Positions 8,898-16,390 of a stretch of 64,000 nt of DNA are shown here, one piece after another. The position numbers and the translations under genes were made by a program. The stretch's first letter is position 1, and every line of letters starts with the position of its first letter. Origin of the DNA: Cloacibacterium sp047601505 (GTDB lineage: Bacteria; Bacteroidota; Bacteroidia; Flavobacteriales; Weeksellaceae); NCBI RefSeq assembly GCF_047601505.1, contig NZ_JASGJD010000001.1, forward strand, positions 310,001 to 374,000, written 5' to 3'. A model generated the notes under the pieces. That model had not been told where the DNA came from and ran no database searches. It saw only the letters and a program-made list of their open reading frames with translations.

Positions 8898-9308
8898 TTA
8901 ATCTTCTAAGTTATATTGTTTTATTTTTCTATAAAGTGTTCTTTGAGAAATCCCCAATTCTTCTGCCGCTCTGTTTCTTCTACCTTTGTGTTTTTCCAAA
9001 GCTTTTACTATTAAATCTCTCTCATTATTAATCAAAGAAAGAGAAGTTTCTTGTGGTTCTTCTTCCAAATCTATGTCTTCTACACCATTGTCATAATCAT
9101 CTGTTGTTTCCGTAATATACGTAGGCGTACTAGGAACCACCTGATTTTGATTTTCAAAATACAACAACGAAGAAGGCGCAACAGATTGGCTTTCAGGTTT
9201 AAAAACTTTACCAATCAAATCTTTTTCTTGATTAGAAAAATTCTGGCTTCCTCTGTTTTTAATAAGTTCCGAAGTTAAGGATTTTAAATCATTTATATCG
9301 CTCCTCAT
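8898..9308 (-). CDS. C-terminal part of a split sigma-54 activator (linker and Fis-type HTH)
   Basis: The final 45 residues are a Fis-type DNA-binding domain: LIVKALEKHKGRRNRAAEELGISQRTLYRKIKQYNLED. The preceding 90 residues are an acidic linker. In relatives this region continues one protein of about 430 residues whose AAA+ half is encoded at 9305-10189. Here the reading frame changes at a run of four A (9312-9315, T on the coding strand). One more base would restore EIMYKILFDMRSDIND. The present ATG overlaps the upstream TGA as ATGA, so coupled translation of two subunits is possible; a frameshift or sequencing error is equally possible. Confidence 0.8.
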   Translation of the reverse strand: MRSDINDLKSLTSELIKNRGSQNFSNQEKDLIGKVFKPESQSVAPSSLLYFENQNQVVPSTPTYITETTDDYDNGVEDIDLEEEPQETSLSLINNERDLIVKALEKHKGRRNRAAEELGISQRTLYRKIKQYNLED

Positions 9309-10189
9309 GTCAAAAGAATTTTGTACATTATTTCTCTTTCCGAATTGAAGTCCGAATTAGAATTTCCACCATTTCCTTGCCTTGAAACCACCGCAGGAAG
9401 TTGAGCATTCATCGGGATATATTCTGCTAATTTTGTAGAATTGATGGTTCTATTTTGTTCTACTACCGTCATTTGTTCTACCAAATTCCTGAGCTGACGA
9501 ATATTCCCCGGGAAAGCATAATTTTCTAAATATTTTACACCATCATCTGTTAATTGAAGCTCTGGCATTCTGTATTTTTCGGCAAAATCAATTGCAAATT
9601 TTCTAAAAAGCAAATGAATATCTCCTTTTCTCTCTCGCAAAGGTGGCATATCAATTTGAACTGTATTGAGACGATAATACAAATCTTCTCTAAATCTGCC
9701 ATCTTCTATTGCCTTCATCATATTAACGTTGGTAGCAGCTACAATTCTCACATTTGTTTTTTGAATTTGAGAAGAACCTACTTTCATAAATTCTCCACTT
9801 TCTAAAACCCTCAACAATCTAACCTGAGTTTGAAGTGGAAGTTCGCCTACCTCATCCAAGAAAATTGTACCACCATCAGCTACTTCAAAATATCCTTTTC
9901 TGGTAGCTGTAGCACCGGTAAAAGCGCCTTTTTCGTGACCGAAAAGTTCAGAATCTATGGTTCCTTCGGGTATTGCACCACAGTTTACAACGATATAAGG
10001 TTGGTGTTTTCTTCTGGATTCTGCATGAATAATTTTCGGAATGTGTTCTTTACCAACACCAGATTCTCCGATTACGAGAACCGAAATATCTGTTGGCGCA
10101 ACTTGAACTGCTTTTTCAATAGCACGATTAAGCGCAGGAAAATTTCCTATAATTCCGAAACGATTTTTTATAGATTGTAAGTCGCTCAT
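9305..10189 (-). CDS. Sigma-54 activator, AAA+ part (split from its HTH)
   Basis: An NtrC-family AAA+ ATPase that remodels sigma-54 RNA polymerase. Walker A GESGVGKE lies near residue 42, the sigma-54 contact loop GAFTGA near 91, Walker B FLDEVGELPL near 113, and the sensor and arginine-finger region LYYRLNTVQIDMPPLRERKGD near 168. There is no receiver or GAF domain ahead of the ATPase, as usual for this flavobacterial orthologue. The protein stops at residue 294, before the DNA-binding domain, because of a one-base frameshift; see 8898-9308. Gene order miaB - activator - lptE is conserved in relatives. Confidence 0.88.
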   Translation of the reverse strand: MSDLQSIKNRFGIIGNFPALNRAIEKAVQVAPTDISVLVIGESGVGKEHIPKIIHAESRRKHQPYIVVNCGAIPEGTIDSELFGHEKGAFTGATATRKGYFEVADGGTIFLDEVGELPLQTQVRLLRVLESGEFMKVGSSQIQKTNVRIVAATNVNMMKAIEDGRFREDLYYRLNTVQIDMPPLRERKGDIHLLFRKFAIDFAEKYRMPELQLTDDGVKYLENYAFPGNIRQLRNLVEQMTVVEQNRTINSTKLAEYIPMNAQLPAVVSRQGNGGNSNSDFNSEREIMYKILLT

Positions 10190-10244
10190 AATTTTTGAGA
10201 TTTGAGGTTTTGTTTTTTTTAAATTCAGAAATTAAAATAATTTC

Positions 10245-11678
10245 TTAAATCGTTTTCCCCAAAAGTGTGCCTTGTGTACAATCTTCTACGAAAACAGTCA
10301 CAAAGTCACCAATGTTTTGTCCTTCTACTTTATCAAAAACTACTACAGCATTTTGTGAAGTTCTGGCTTTCCATTGGTTTTTATTTTTTTTAGAAATTCC
10401 TTCAATCAAAACTTCGTAGGTTTTGCCAACGTAAGATTGCATTCTTTTTCTGGATAATTCTCCTTGCAAAGCAATAATTTCGGCTAATCTTCTTTGTTTA
10501 ACATCGGCAGGAACGTCGTCTTCCATTTTCTTATGAGCCGGAGTTCCTGGCCTTTCAGAATACGCAAACATATAACCGTAATCGTATTCTACTTGTCTCA
10601 TTAAATCCAAAGTTAATTGGTGGTCTTCTTCCGTTTCGCCACAGAAACCAGTAATCATATCTTGCGAAAAAGCAATATCAGGAACCATTTCCTTCGCTTT
10701 TTTAATTAAATCTAAATATTCTTGACGCGTGTGTTGACGATTCATTTTCTGCAAAATTCTATCACTTCCGCTTTGTACAGGAAGGTGAATATATTTGCAA
10801 ACGTTATCATATTGAGCAATTACACGAAAAACATCTTCCGTCATTTCGTGTGGATTAGATGTAGAAAATCTAATTCTAAGAGCAGGAACTGCTTTTGCTA
10901 CCATTTCTAACAATTGAGAAAAATTTACGGCAGTTGCTTTTTGCATTTCCGAAGCTTTATCAAAATCTTTTTTAGCTCCACCACCGTACCAAAGGTAAGA
11001 ATCTACATTTTGCCCAAGAAGTGTAATTTCTTTGTAACCTTTTTCAGCCAAAGCTTTGCATTCTTCAATAATAGAATGCGGATCGCGACTTCTTTCTCTA
11101 CCTCTGGTAAAAGGAACTACGCAAAAAGTACACATATTATCGCAACCTCTGGTAATGGTAACAAAAGCGGCAACACCGTTTCCTCCCAATCGAACAGGAT
11201 TAATATCTGCGTAAGTTTCTTCTTTAGAAAGAATTACGTTGATGGCATCTCTTCCGTCTTCCGTTTCTTTGAGAAGATTTGGCAAATCTCGGTAAGCATC
11301 TGGACCCACCACCAAATCTACCAAATGTTCTTCCTCTAAAAATTTGGTTTTAAGACGTTCTGCCATACAACCAAGAACGCCAACGGTAATATTAGGTTTG
11401 TCTTTTTTTAGATTTTTGAATTGAGACAAACGCATTCTCACGGTTTGCTCTGCTTTTTCTCTAATCGAACATGTATTAAGCAAAATTAAATCTGCTTCTT
11501 CAACCTTTAAAGTGGTGTTATAACCTTGCTCGTTAAGAATTGAAGCTACAATTTCAGAATCTGAGAAATTCATCTGGCAACCATAACTTTCTAAAAACAA
11601 TTTTTTAGAATTTTCTGGTTTTTCTGCGATAGCAAAAGCTTCGCCTTGTTTATTTTCGTCTATATATTTTTCTTGCAC
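10245..11678 (-). CDS. miaB: tRNA-2-methylthio-N6-dimethylallyladenosine synthase MiaB
   Basis: MiaB is a radical-SAM methylthiotransferase that converts i6A37 to ms2i6A in tRNAs reading UNN codons. The N-terminal domain (from ESYGCQMNFSDSE) carries three Fe-S cysteines (YGCQ, NTCSIREKA, LGCMAER). The radical-SAM motif is CDNMCTFC, followed by PFTRGRERSR, and the C-terminal TRAM domain begins near residue 405. Length 477 is normal with a short N-terminal extension. The first gene of the run with the split activator and lptE. A miaE homologue is at 41866-42444, so the pathway may go on to ms2io6A. Confidence 0.95.
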   Translation of the reverse strand: MQEKYIDENKQGEAFAIAEKPENSKKLFLESYGCQMNFSDSEIVASILNEQGYNTTLKVEEADLILLNTCSIREKAEQTVRMRLSQFKNLKKDKPNITVGVLGCMAERLKTKFLEEEHLVDLVVGPDAYRDLPNLLKETEDGRDAINVILSKEETYADINPVRLGGNGVAAFVTITRGCDNMCTFCVVPFTRGRERSRDPHSIIEECKALAEKGYKEITLLGQNVDSYLWYGGGAKKDFDKASEMQKATAVNFSQLLEMVAKAVPALRIRFSTSNPHEMTEDVFRVIAQYDNVCKYIHLPVQSGSDRILQKMNRQHTRQEYLDLIKKAKEMVPDIAFSQDMITGFCGETEEDHQLTLDLMRQVEYDYGYMFAYSERPGTPAHKKMEDDVPADVKQRRLAEIIALQGELSRKRMQSYVGKTYEVLIEGISKKNKNQWKARTSQNAVVVFDKVEGQNIGDFVTVFVEDCTQGTLLGKTI

Positions 11679-11806
11679 AATCTTTTAATTTGAGATTTGA
11701 GATTTGAAAATTTAAGATTTTGAAAAAGCATAAACAGTTCCAAATTCTAAAAATCCAAATTCAAAATAAGTTAGTGTGCAAAGATAAGAAATTTCATGAC
11801 AAAATG

Positions 11807-12523
11807 TCAGTCGAAATTAATGCTAAATGGAATTTTATACCTCTGCCTTACTGGCGTCCCGTTGTATTTTGCGGGATCCCACTTCTTTTTAACATGTTTT
11901 AAAGCATAGACAAATCTCTCATCAAATTCTTTTAAACCAGAGCTTTTCTCGACTGCAACATCTGTAACAGAGCCATCAATATCTACAACGAAATTTATGA
12001 TAACAGTTATTTTTCCTTTTCCATTAAAGCCTCCTAAATCTACCCTTTTTGCCACTTCATCTCTAAATGAACTTAATCCATTAGGCTTAAAACCAGCATC
12101 CGCATTAAGTTTTTCAGGAGCATAACCGTCTTTGTAATTTTCAAACAAATCATCTGGGAAAAAAGCAAAAAGACCTTTTGCGGTAATATTATTGCCATTT
12201 TTTTCAACTGGTGTCCAATTTTTCAATTCTGGCAAAATCTTATCGAGCAAATCACTTGCACATTTATTAGCATTATAAACATTTGGATGATTTTCTATTT
12301 TTTTAAACTCACCTTTGTCTGTTACAATAAATTCTTGATGATATAGAGCTTCCTTCTTATCACAAGGAGCTAGTTTTTTCTCCATAATCACCTGATGTGC
12401 TTCTTTATAAAAATTCACAAATCCTCCTTTATAAAACAAATCATTATTATGATTAAAAGGAATTGTTTCTTGAGCTTTAAAAAAAGAGACAAAAAACAAA
12501 AAAAGCAATAAAATTTTTCTCAT
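11807..12523 (-). CDS. Exported TonB-like protein with two TonB-type domains
   Basis: The start at 12523 gives a Sec signal (MRKILLLFLFFVSFFKAQ); an upstream in-frame start would overlap the previous gene and add a non-signal segment. The last 100 residues form a TonB C-terminal fold: INFVVDIDGSVTDVAVEKSSG, then WDPAKYNGTPVRQRYKIPFSINF. The first half (residues 25-120) has a weaker version of the same pattern ending NWTPVEKNGN, suggesting an internal duplication. It is third in a run of three related genes. No N-terminal membrane anchor is retained, so it is not a classical energy-transducing TonB; function unknown. Confidence 0.75.
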   Translation of the reverse strand: MRKILLLFLFFVSFFKAQETIPFNHNNDLFYKGGFVNFYKEAHQVIMEKKLAPCDKKEALYHQEFIVTDKGEFKKIENHPNVYNANKCASDLLDKILPELKNWTPVEKNGNNITAKGLFAFFPDDLFENYKDGYAPEKLNADAGFKPNGLSSFRDEVAKRVDLGGFNGKGKITVIINFVVDIDGSVTDVAVEKSSGLKEFDERFVYALKHVKKKWDPAKYNGTPVRQRYKIPFSINFD

Positions 12524-12533
12524 AGTTTTTAAT

Positions 12534-12947
12534 TTAGTCATGGTCAAAATGGTCTGAAATAAAATTAATTTTGATTTTATAATTCGTTTTTACAGCAATT
12601 CCGTTTTCTGTTGCTGGTTTCCACTTGGTTTTAATTCTTTTCATGCAAAAAAGCATATCTTCTATAAACATTTCACTGTTTTTCACTTTTGGAGAAACAC
12701 TTAACTTTTTGGTTCTTCCGTCAACATCAATATCAAAAGAAAAGACGAAAACTCCATTTACCGCATATTTTGACATATCAATATATCCATGAATCATCTT
12801 AAATAACTCATTTCTGTAAGCATTATCTCCACCAGGAAATTCTGCTTTCTGAAAAGAAACCGCAGAAGAATTTTGAGTTGGATTTTGAGTTTGTGAAATT
12901 CCCAAAAAGGAAATACATAAGAAGAAAAATAGTATTGATTTTTTCAT
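12534..12947 (-). CDS. Small exported TonB-like (AEFPGG) protein
   Basis: A 137-residue protein with a signal peptide (MKKSILFFFLCISFLGISQ), then the motif AEFPGGDNAYRNELF and a TonB-type C-terminal domain with FSFDIDVDGR and KWKPATENGIAV. The motif and domain recur in the adjacent genes and at the end of the BlaR1-like protein at 37828-39216. Start ATG 12947 was chosen because it places the signal peptide at the N-terminus. It ends 10 nt before the next gene, so they are probably cotranscribed. Role unknown; periplasmic peptidoglycan or protein contact is an inference from the TonB fold. Confidence 0.75.
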   Translation of the reverse strand: MKKSILFFFLCISFLGISQTQNPTQNSSAVSFQKAEFPGGDNAYRNELFKMIHGYIDMSKYAVNGVFVFSFDIDVDGRTKKLSVSPKVKNSEMFIEDMLFCMKRIKTKWKPATENGIAVKTNYKIKINFISDHFDHD

Positions 12948-12974
12948 GGTTTTTGATTTTAGCAAATATAAGAA

Positions 12975-13004
12975 AAAAGCTGCCCTATTAAAAAGAACAG
13001 CTTT
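12975..13004 (-). terminator. Terminator after the first TonB-like paralogue
   Basis: On the minus strand aaagctg and cagctttttt form a 7-bp stem with a 15-nt loop and a T run, directly after the stop at 13011. It may separate the first paralogue from the following two. Confidence 0.55.
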
Positions 13005-13010
13005 AATTTA

Positions 13011-13520
13011 TTAAGAATCTGTAAAATCTGAAGTAAAATCTAATTTCAGTTTCACTCTAGAAGAAACTGGCACTCCGGCACAAGTTGCAGGTTGCCATGG
13101 TGTTTTAATTCTGAGTAAAGAAAATTTGAGGTCTACAAAAAACATTTCTGCATTTTGAACTTTTGGCTCTACAATTATATTTTTCATTTTACCATCTTTA
13201 TCCACATCAAAACTTACATAGAACGTTCCGTTTAGAGAGTATGAATTTCTATCTAAATACGCAGCAGAATTTTTTTTCAACTGTTTTACGAAAGCTTCTT
13301 CGCCACCTGGGAATTCTGCTTTAGAAAAATTATTGTTGAAATCAGTTTTTTTGCAAGTGTAAACTTTGTTTAGTGTAAAAGGTTGTTTTATTTCTAACCT
13401 AAAAGTATTTCTACCGTTTTCGGACAATAGCAACTGGTCTTCGTTTCTCATATCTTCTACTTCATTCTGAGCATAGAAAAAAGGGGAGAAGAATAAACTC
13501 ATTAAAAATAAATTTTTCAT
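13011..13520 (-). CDS. Small exported TonB-like (AEFPGG) protein
   Basis: 169 residues with a short signal (MKNLFLMSLFFSPFFYAQ), the motif KAEFPGGEEAFVKQLKKN near residue 68 and a TonB-like C-terminal domain (FYVSFDVDKDGKMKN, TPWQPATCAGVPVSS). It is the upstream member of a tandem trio and shares its layout with 12534-12947, so the pair is a recent-looking duplication. Hairpins separate it from both lysA-side and downstream neighbours, suggesting separate transcription. No specific function is known to me. Confidence 0.75.
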   Translation of the reverse strand: MKNLFLMSLFFSPFFYAQNEVEDMRNEDQLLLSENGRNTFRLEIKQPFTLNKVYTCKKTDFNNNFSKAEFPGGEEAFVKQLKKNSAAYLDRNSYSLNGTFYVSFDVDKDGKMKNIIVEPKVQNAEMFFVDLKFSLLRIKTPWQPATCAGVPVSSRVKLKLDFTSDFTDS

Positions 13521-13577
13521 TTGTTTATCTTTTTTTGATTAAATTTTAGTCTGAAATTAGACGATAAATTTACGAAA

Positions 13578-13604
13578 AAAGGCTGCAAATCATTTACAGC
13601 CTTT
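13578..13604 (-). terminator. Terminator of lysA
   Basis: On the minus strand aaaggctg (13604-13597) pairs with cagccttttttc (13585 downward), giving an 8-bp stem and T run about 10 nt after the lysA stop codon. Confidence 0.75.
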
Positions 13605-13614
13605 AGTTAATATT

Positions 13615-14814
13615 TTATAAAACTTCTATTTGATTTTTTAATAAATCTTCGAATTCTTCTCTTTTTCTTATAAGGTGTGCTTTTCCGTCTAAGAAAAGAA
13701 CTTCTGCAGGTTTTAATCTCGAATTAAAATTAGAACTCATTTCAAAACCATAAGCTCCAGCATTTCTAAAGACCAAAACATCACTTTCTCTTACTTCGTG
13801 TAATTTTCTGTCCCAAGCAAAAGTATCTGTTTCGCAGATATTTCCAACTACAGTGTAAATTCTTTCTGGTCCTTTTGGGTTGCTAAGATTTTCTATAATA
13901 TGGTAAGAATCGTAAAACATGGGTCTAATTAAATGATTAAAACCAGAATTAACTCCCACAAAAACAGTAGCGGTAGTTTGTTTAATCACATTAGATTTTA
14001 CCAAAAAATGACCAGATTTCGACACCAAATATTTCCCTGGTTCAAACCAAAGCTCGAAATCTTTTCCTGTTTCTTCTTTAAATTTTGAAACTGCTTTTTC
14101 AACTTTCTTGCCTAGAGATTTCACATCGGTTTCCATCTCGTCTTTTTTGTAAGGAACTTTAAAACCGCTTCCCATATCAATATATTTAATATTTGGGAAT
14201 TTCTCAGACAGCTCAAACATAATTTCTAAGCCTTGAAGAAAAACTTCTGGGTCTTTAATTTCGCTTCCTGTGTGCATGTGAAGTCCTTCTACATTTACAC
14301 CTGTAGTTTTCATCACACGTTCAATATGGCGCAATTGGTGAATTGAAATCCCGAATTTAGAATCAATATGACCTGTAGAAATTTTATAGTTTCCACCTGC
14401 AAAAATATGAGGATTTATTCTGATAAAAATAGGATAACTGTCTCCAAATTTGTTCCCAAACTGTTCTAAAATAGAGATGTTATCAATATTTATATGAACT
14501 TGCAAGCTCATAGCTTCTTCTATTTCCGCTAAATCTACACAGTTTGGTGTAAAAAGGATTCTTTCTGCCGAAAAACCAGCTTTAAGACCAAGCTTTACTT
14601 CATTTACGGAAACGCAATCTAAATTTGCTCCCAACTTTTCTACATATTTTAGAATATTGATATTGGTAAGAGATTTACATGCGTAGAAAAACTTGGTTTG
14701 TTCGGAGAAAGAAGTTTTCAGTTTTTCGTACTGCGTTTTAATAGAATCTGCATCATAAACATAAACTGGCGTACCGAATTCTTGTGCAATGTTCAATAAA
14801 TCTTGGTTGGTCAT
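13615..14814 (-). CDS. lysA: Diaminopimelate decarboxylase
   Basis: LysA is the PLP enzyme for the last step of lysine biosynthesis, converting meso-diaminopimelate to lysine. The PLP lysine is in FFYACKSLTN near residue 47. The fold-III decarboxylase landmarks follow: GLHMHTGSEI, the glycine loop DMGSGFKVPY, EPGKYLVS, GNICETDTFAWD (catalytic cysteine) and the C-terminal GAYGFEMSSNFNSR. Length 399 is normal. It is flanked by hairpin terminators on both sides, so it looks monocistronic. Confidence 0.93.
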   Translation of the reverse strand: MTNQDLLNIAQEFGTPVYVYDADSIKTQYEKLKTSFSEQTKFFYACKSLTNINILKYVEKLGANLDCVSVNEVKLGLKAGFSAERILFTPNCVDLAEIEEAMSLQVHINIDNISILEQFGNKFGDSYPIFIRINPHIFAGGNYKISTGHIDSKFGISIHQLRHIERVMKTTGVNVEGLHMHTGSEIKDPEVFLQGLEIMFELSEKFPNIKYIDMGSGFKVPYKKDEMETDVKSLGKKVEKAVSKFKEETGKDFELWFEPGKYLVSKSGHFLVKSNVIKQTTATVFVGVNSGFNHLIRPMFYDSYHIIENLSNPKGPERIYTVVGNICETDTFAWDRKLHEVRESDVLVFRNAGAYGFEMSSNFNSRLKPAEVLFLDGKAHLIRKREEFEDLLKNQIEVL

Positions 14815-14844
14815 ACGTTAAATTTTAATTTTTAAAACATAAAA

Positions 14845-14876
14845 AAAGCAGGACTTTTCTATCAAGAGCCTGCTTT
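14845..14876 (-). terminator. Terminator of the 31-codon gene
   Basis: Arms aaagcagg and cctgcttt (8 bp) with a 16-nt loop; on the minus strand the 3' arm runs into a T tract. It lies 35 nt downstream of the small ORF at 14911-15006 and just upstream of lysA. Confidence 0.75.
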
Positions 14877-14910
14877 GTATGTGAGTTTATTTTTTCTTTA
14901 CTTAAAAAAA

Positions 14911-15006
14911 CTATTGCTGCTCCTCCGAAAAATACATTTTCTTAGCCTTAGGGAAATGCTTTTTTCCCTTAGCAGAAGTAGATTTTATCTTTAGAATTGC
15001 GTTCAT
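14911..15006 (-). CDS. Candidate 31-residue basic small protein
   Basis: Read directly: ATG at 15006, TAG at 14911-14913. The peptide begins MNAILKIKSTSAKGKKHF, continues with KAKKMYF and ends SEEQQ; it is strongly basic in the middle. It has its own promoter-like sequence (TTG-N20-TACTTTTG, 15062-15032), an A-rich leader of 25 nt and a strong terminator 35 nt after the stop, so it forms a complete short transcription unit. I do not recognise the family. It could be a ribosome-associated or nucleic-acid-binding microprotein, or the transcript could act as a small RNA. The gene call depends on the surrounding signals. Confidence 0.55.
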   Translation of the reverse strand: MNAILKIKSTSAKGKKHFPKAKKMYFSEEQQ

Positions 15007-15031
15007 TTTTAGTATTTATCTAAATTTTCTT

Positions 15032-15062
15032 CAAAAGTAAGAGATAATGTTTAATTACACAA
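15032..15062 (-). promoter_or_regulatory. Bacteroidota-type promoter of the small basic gene
   Basis: On the minus strand TTG (15062-15060), 20 nt, then TACTTTTG (15039-15032) match the -33/-7 consensus TTG and TAnnTTTG. The box ends 26 nt before ATG 15006. Confidence 0.6.
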
Positions 15063-15072
15063 TATTTTAACT

Positions 15073-16296
15073 CTATTTTTCAGGAAGTTGTAATATTTCG
15101 TATTCTTTTTTGAGAAGAGATAGTTTTAGTTCATTAATAATTTCTGGTGTTGTTTTTTCTACTGTTACTTTCAATTTATCAATTTTAGATTTGGATTGTA
15201 TCTGATGATACAATTCGTAGAAGCCATAAGCTGTGAGTTTGCCTTTTTCTAAAATTAAGAAAGATTTCTCGCCTAAATTTCTACCTTTTCCTATCCAGAT
15301 TTCATTTCTTTTTTTGAGACTTATTTTCTCTAGCAAAGTATTATAATTTTTCAATTCTTCATCATTTTTTATATAATTTCTTACTTTATTGCCCTGAGAA
15401 AAATTCTTGAATTTTATAATCGGCTTTTCGGTGTGTTTAGAATTTTTATCTACCAAAAATTTATCATTTTCAAAAAACAAACCGTATGGTAAAAATTGTC
15501 TTTTGGGTTTGTTTTTATTTAAAAGGATAAGTCTAGCAATAATATCTGTGCCTGTAAGTTCGTAATTAATTTGCTCTACTTCTTCTTGAATATCTGCAAA
15601 TTTTTTAGATTTAGAATTAAATAATTTCTTAGAAGTTTTGTACAAATCATCTACATATTCTTCAAAGATAATAGCTCCAGAAGCATTTTGAAAATACAGA
15701 AAACCTCTTTCCGAAGGAATATCTTCCGTTAATTCTTTTATCTTGTTGATGTAATTTTTAGCATTGCTTTCTTCGCGATGTTGCTGTATAATTTCTTTGC
15801 TATTGTCTTTTGTTTTCAACAATTTGAAAAGTTCTAGCGTAGCTCTGGCATCACCGCTTGCTCTATGTTCTTCTACTAAAGGAATCCCAATAGATTTGCA
15901 AAGCTTACCAAGAGAGTAACTTGCCTCGTTTGGAATAAGTTTTTGCGCTAACGGAATTGTATCTAAAGTATTGATTTCGAAATCATAACCCAATCTTTTG
16001 AAACTTTGACGAAGCATTCTGTAATCAAAATCAATATTATGACCAACAAGTGTAGTTCCTTCTGTAATTTCGATAATTCTTTTGGCAATTTCGTGAAATC
16101 TTGGTGCAGTTTTTACCATTTTGGAGGTAATTTTGGTTAATTTCTGCACAAAAGGAGTAATCTCGCTTTCGGGGTTTACCAAAGAGATAAACTGGTCTGT
16201 AATAGTGTGTCCATCGTACCGAAAAATAGCAACTTCTATAATGCTTTCCTTTCGATAACCCGCTCCGTTACTTTCTATATCTATAATGCTGTACAT
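15073..16296 (-). CDS. DnaQ-type 3'-5' exonuclease with degenerate GIY-YIG domain
   Basis: Residues 1-165 form a DEDDh exonuclease: DIESNG (first acids), HNIDFDYRMLR (third), and HRASGDARATLEL (final His and Asp). Residues 205-290 align by eye with the UvrC-type GIY-YIG domain (GFLYFQNASGAIIFEEY, then ELTGTDIIARLILLNKNKPK). GIY reads FLY, YIG is lost, and the conserved Arg and Glu appear absent, so that half is probably inactive as a nuclease. Such DnaQ-UvrC-like fusions occur in other bacteria. The start at ATG 16296 puts the exonuclease at the N-terminus; an in-frame start 42 nt upstream exists. Confidence 0.82.
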   Translation of the reverse strand: MYSIIDIESNGAGYRKESIIEVAIFRYDGHTITDQFISLVNPESEITPFVQKLTKITSKMVKTAPRFHEIAKRIIEITEGTTLVGHNIDFDYRMLRQSFKRLGYDFEINTLDTIPLAQKLIPNEASYSLGKLCKSIGIPLVEEHRASGDARATLELFKLLKTKDNSKEIIQQHREESNAKNYINKIKELTEDIPSERGFLYFQNASGAIIFEEYVDDLYKTSKKLFNSKSKKFADIQEEVEQINYELTGTDIIARLILLNKNKPKRQFLPYGLFFENDKFLVDKNSKHTEKPIIKFKNFSQGNKVRNYIKNDEELKNYNTLLEKISLKKRNEIWIGKGRNLGEKSFLILEKGKLTAYGFYELYHQIQSKSKIDKLKVTVEKTTPEIINELKLSLLKKEYEILQLPEK

Positions 16297-16390
16297 TTCT
16301 TCTTGAAACTTTGTTAAAATAAAATCTAGCAATGCCAAATCTTAGATTCAACAAAGTCTTTTTTACAAATTTATTGAAAAATTTTAAAGT

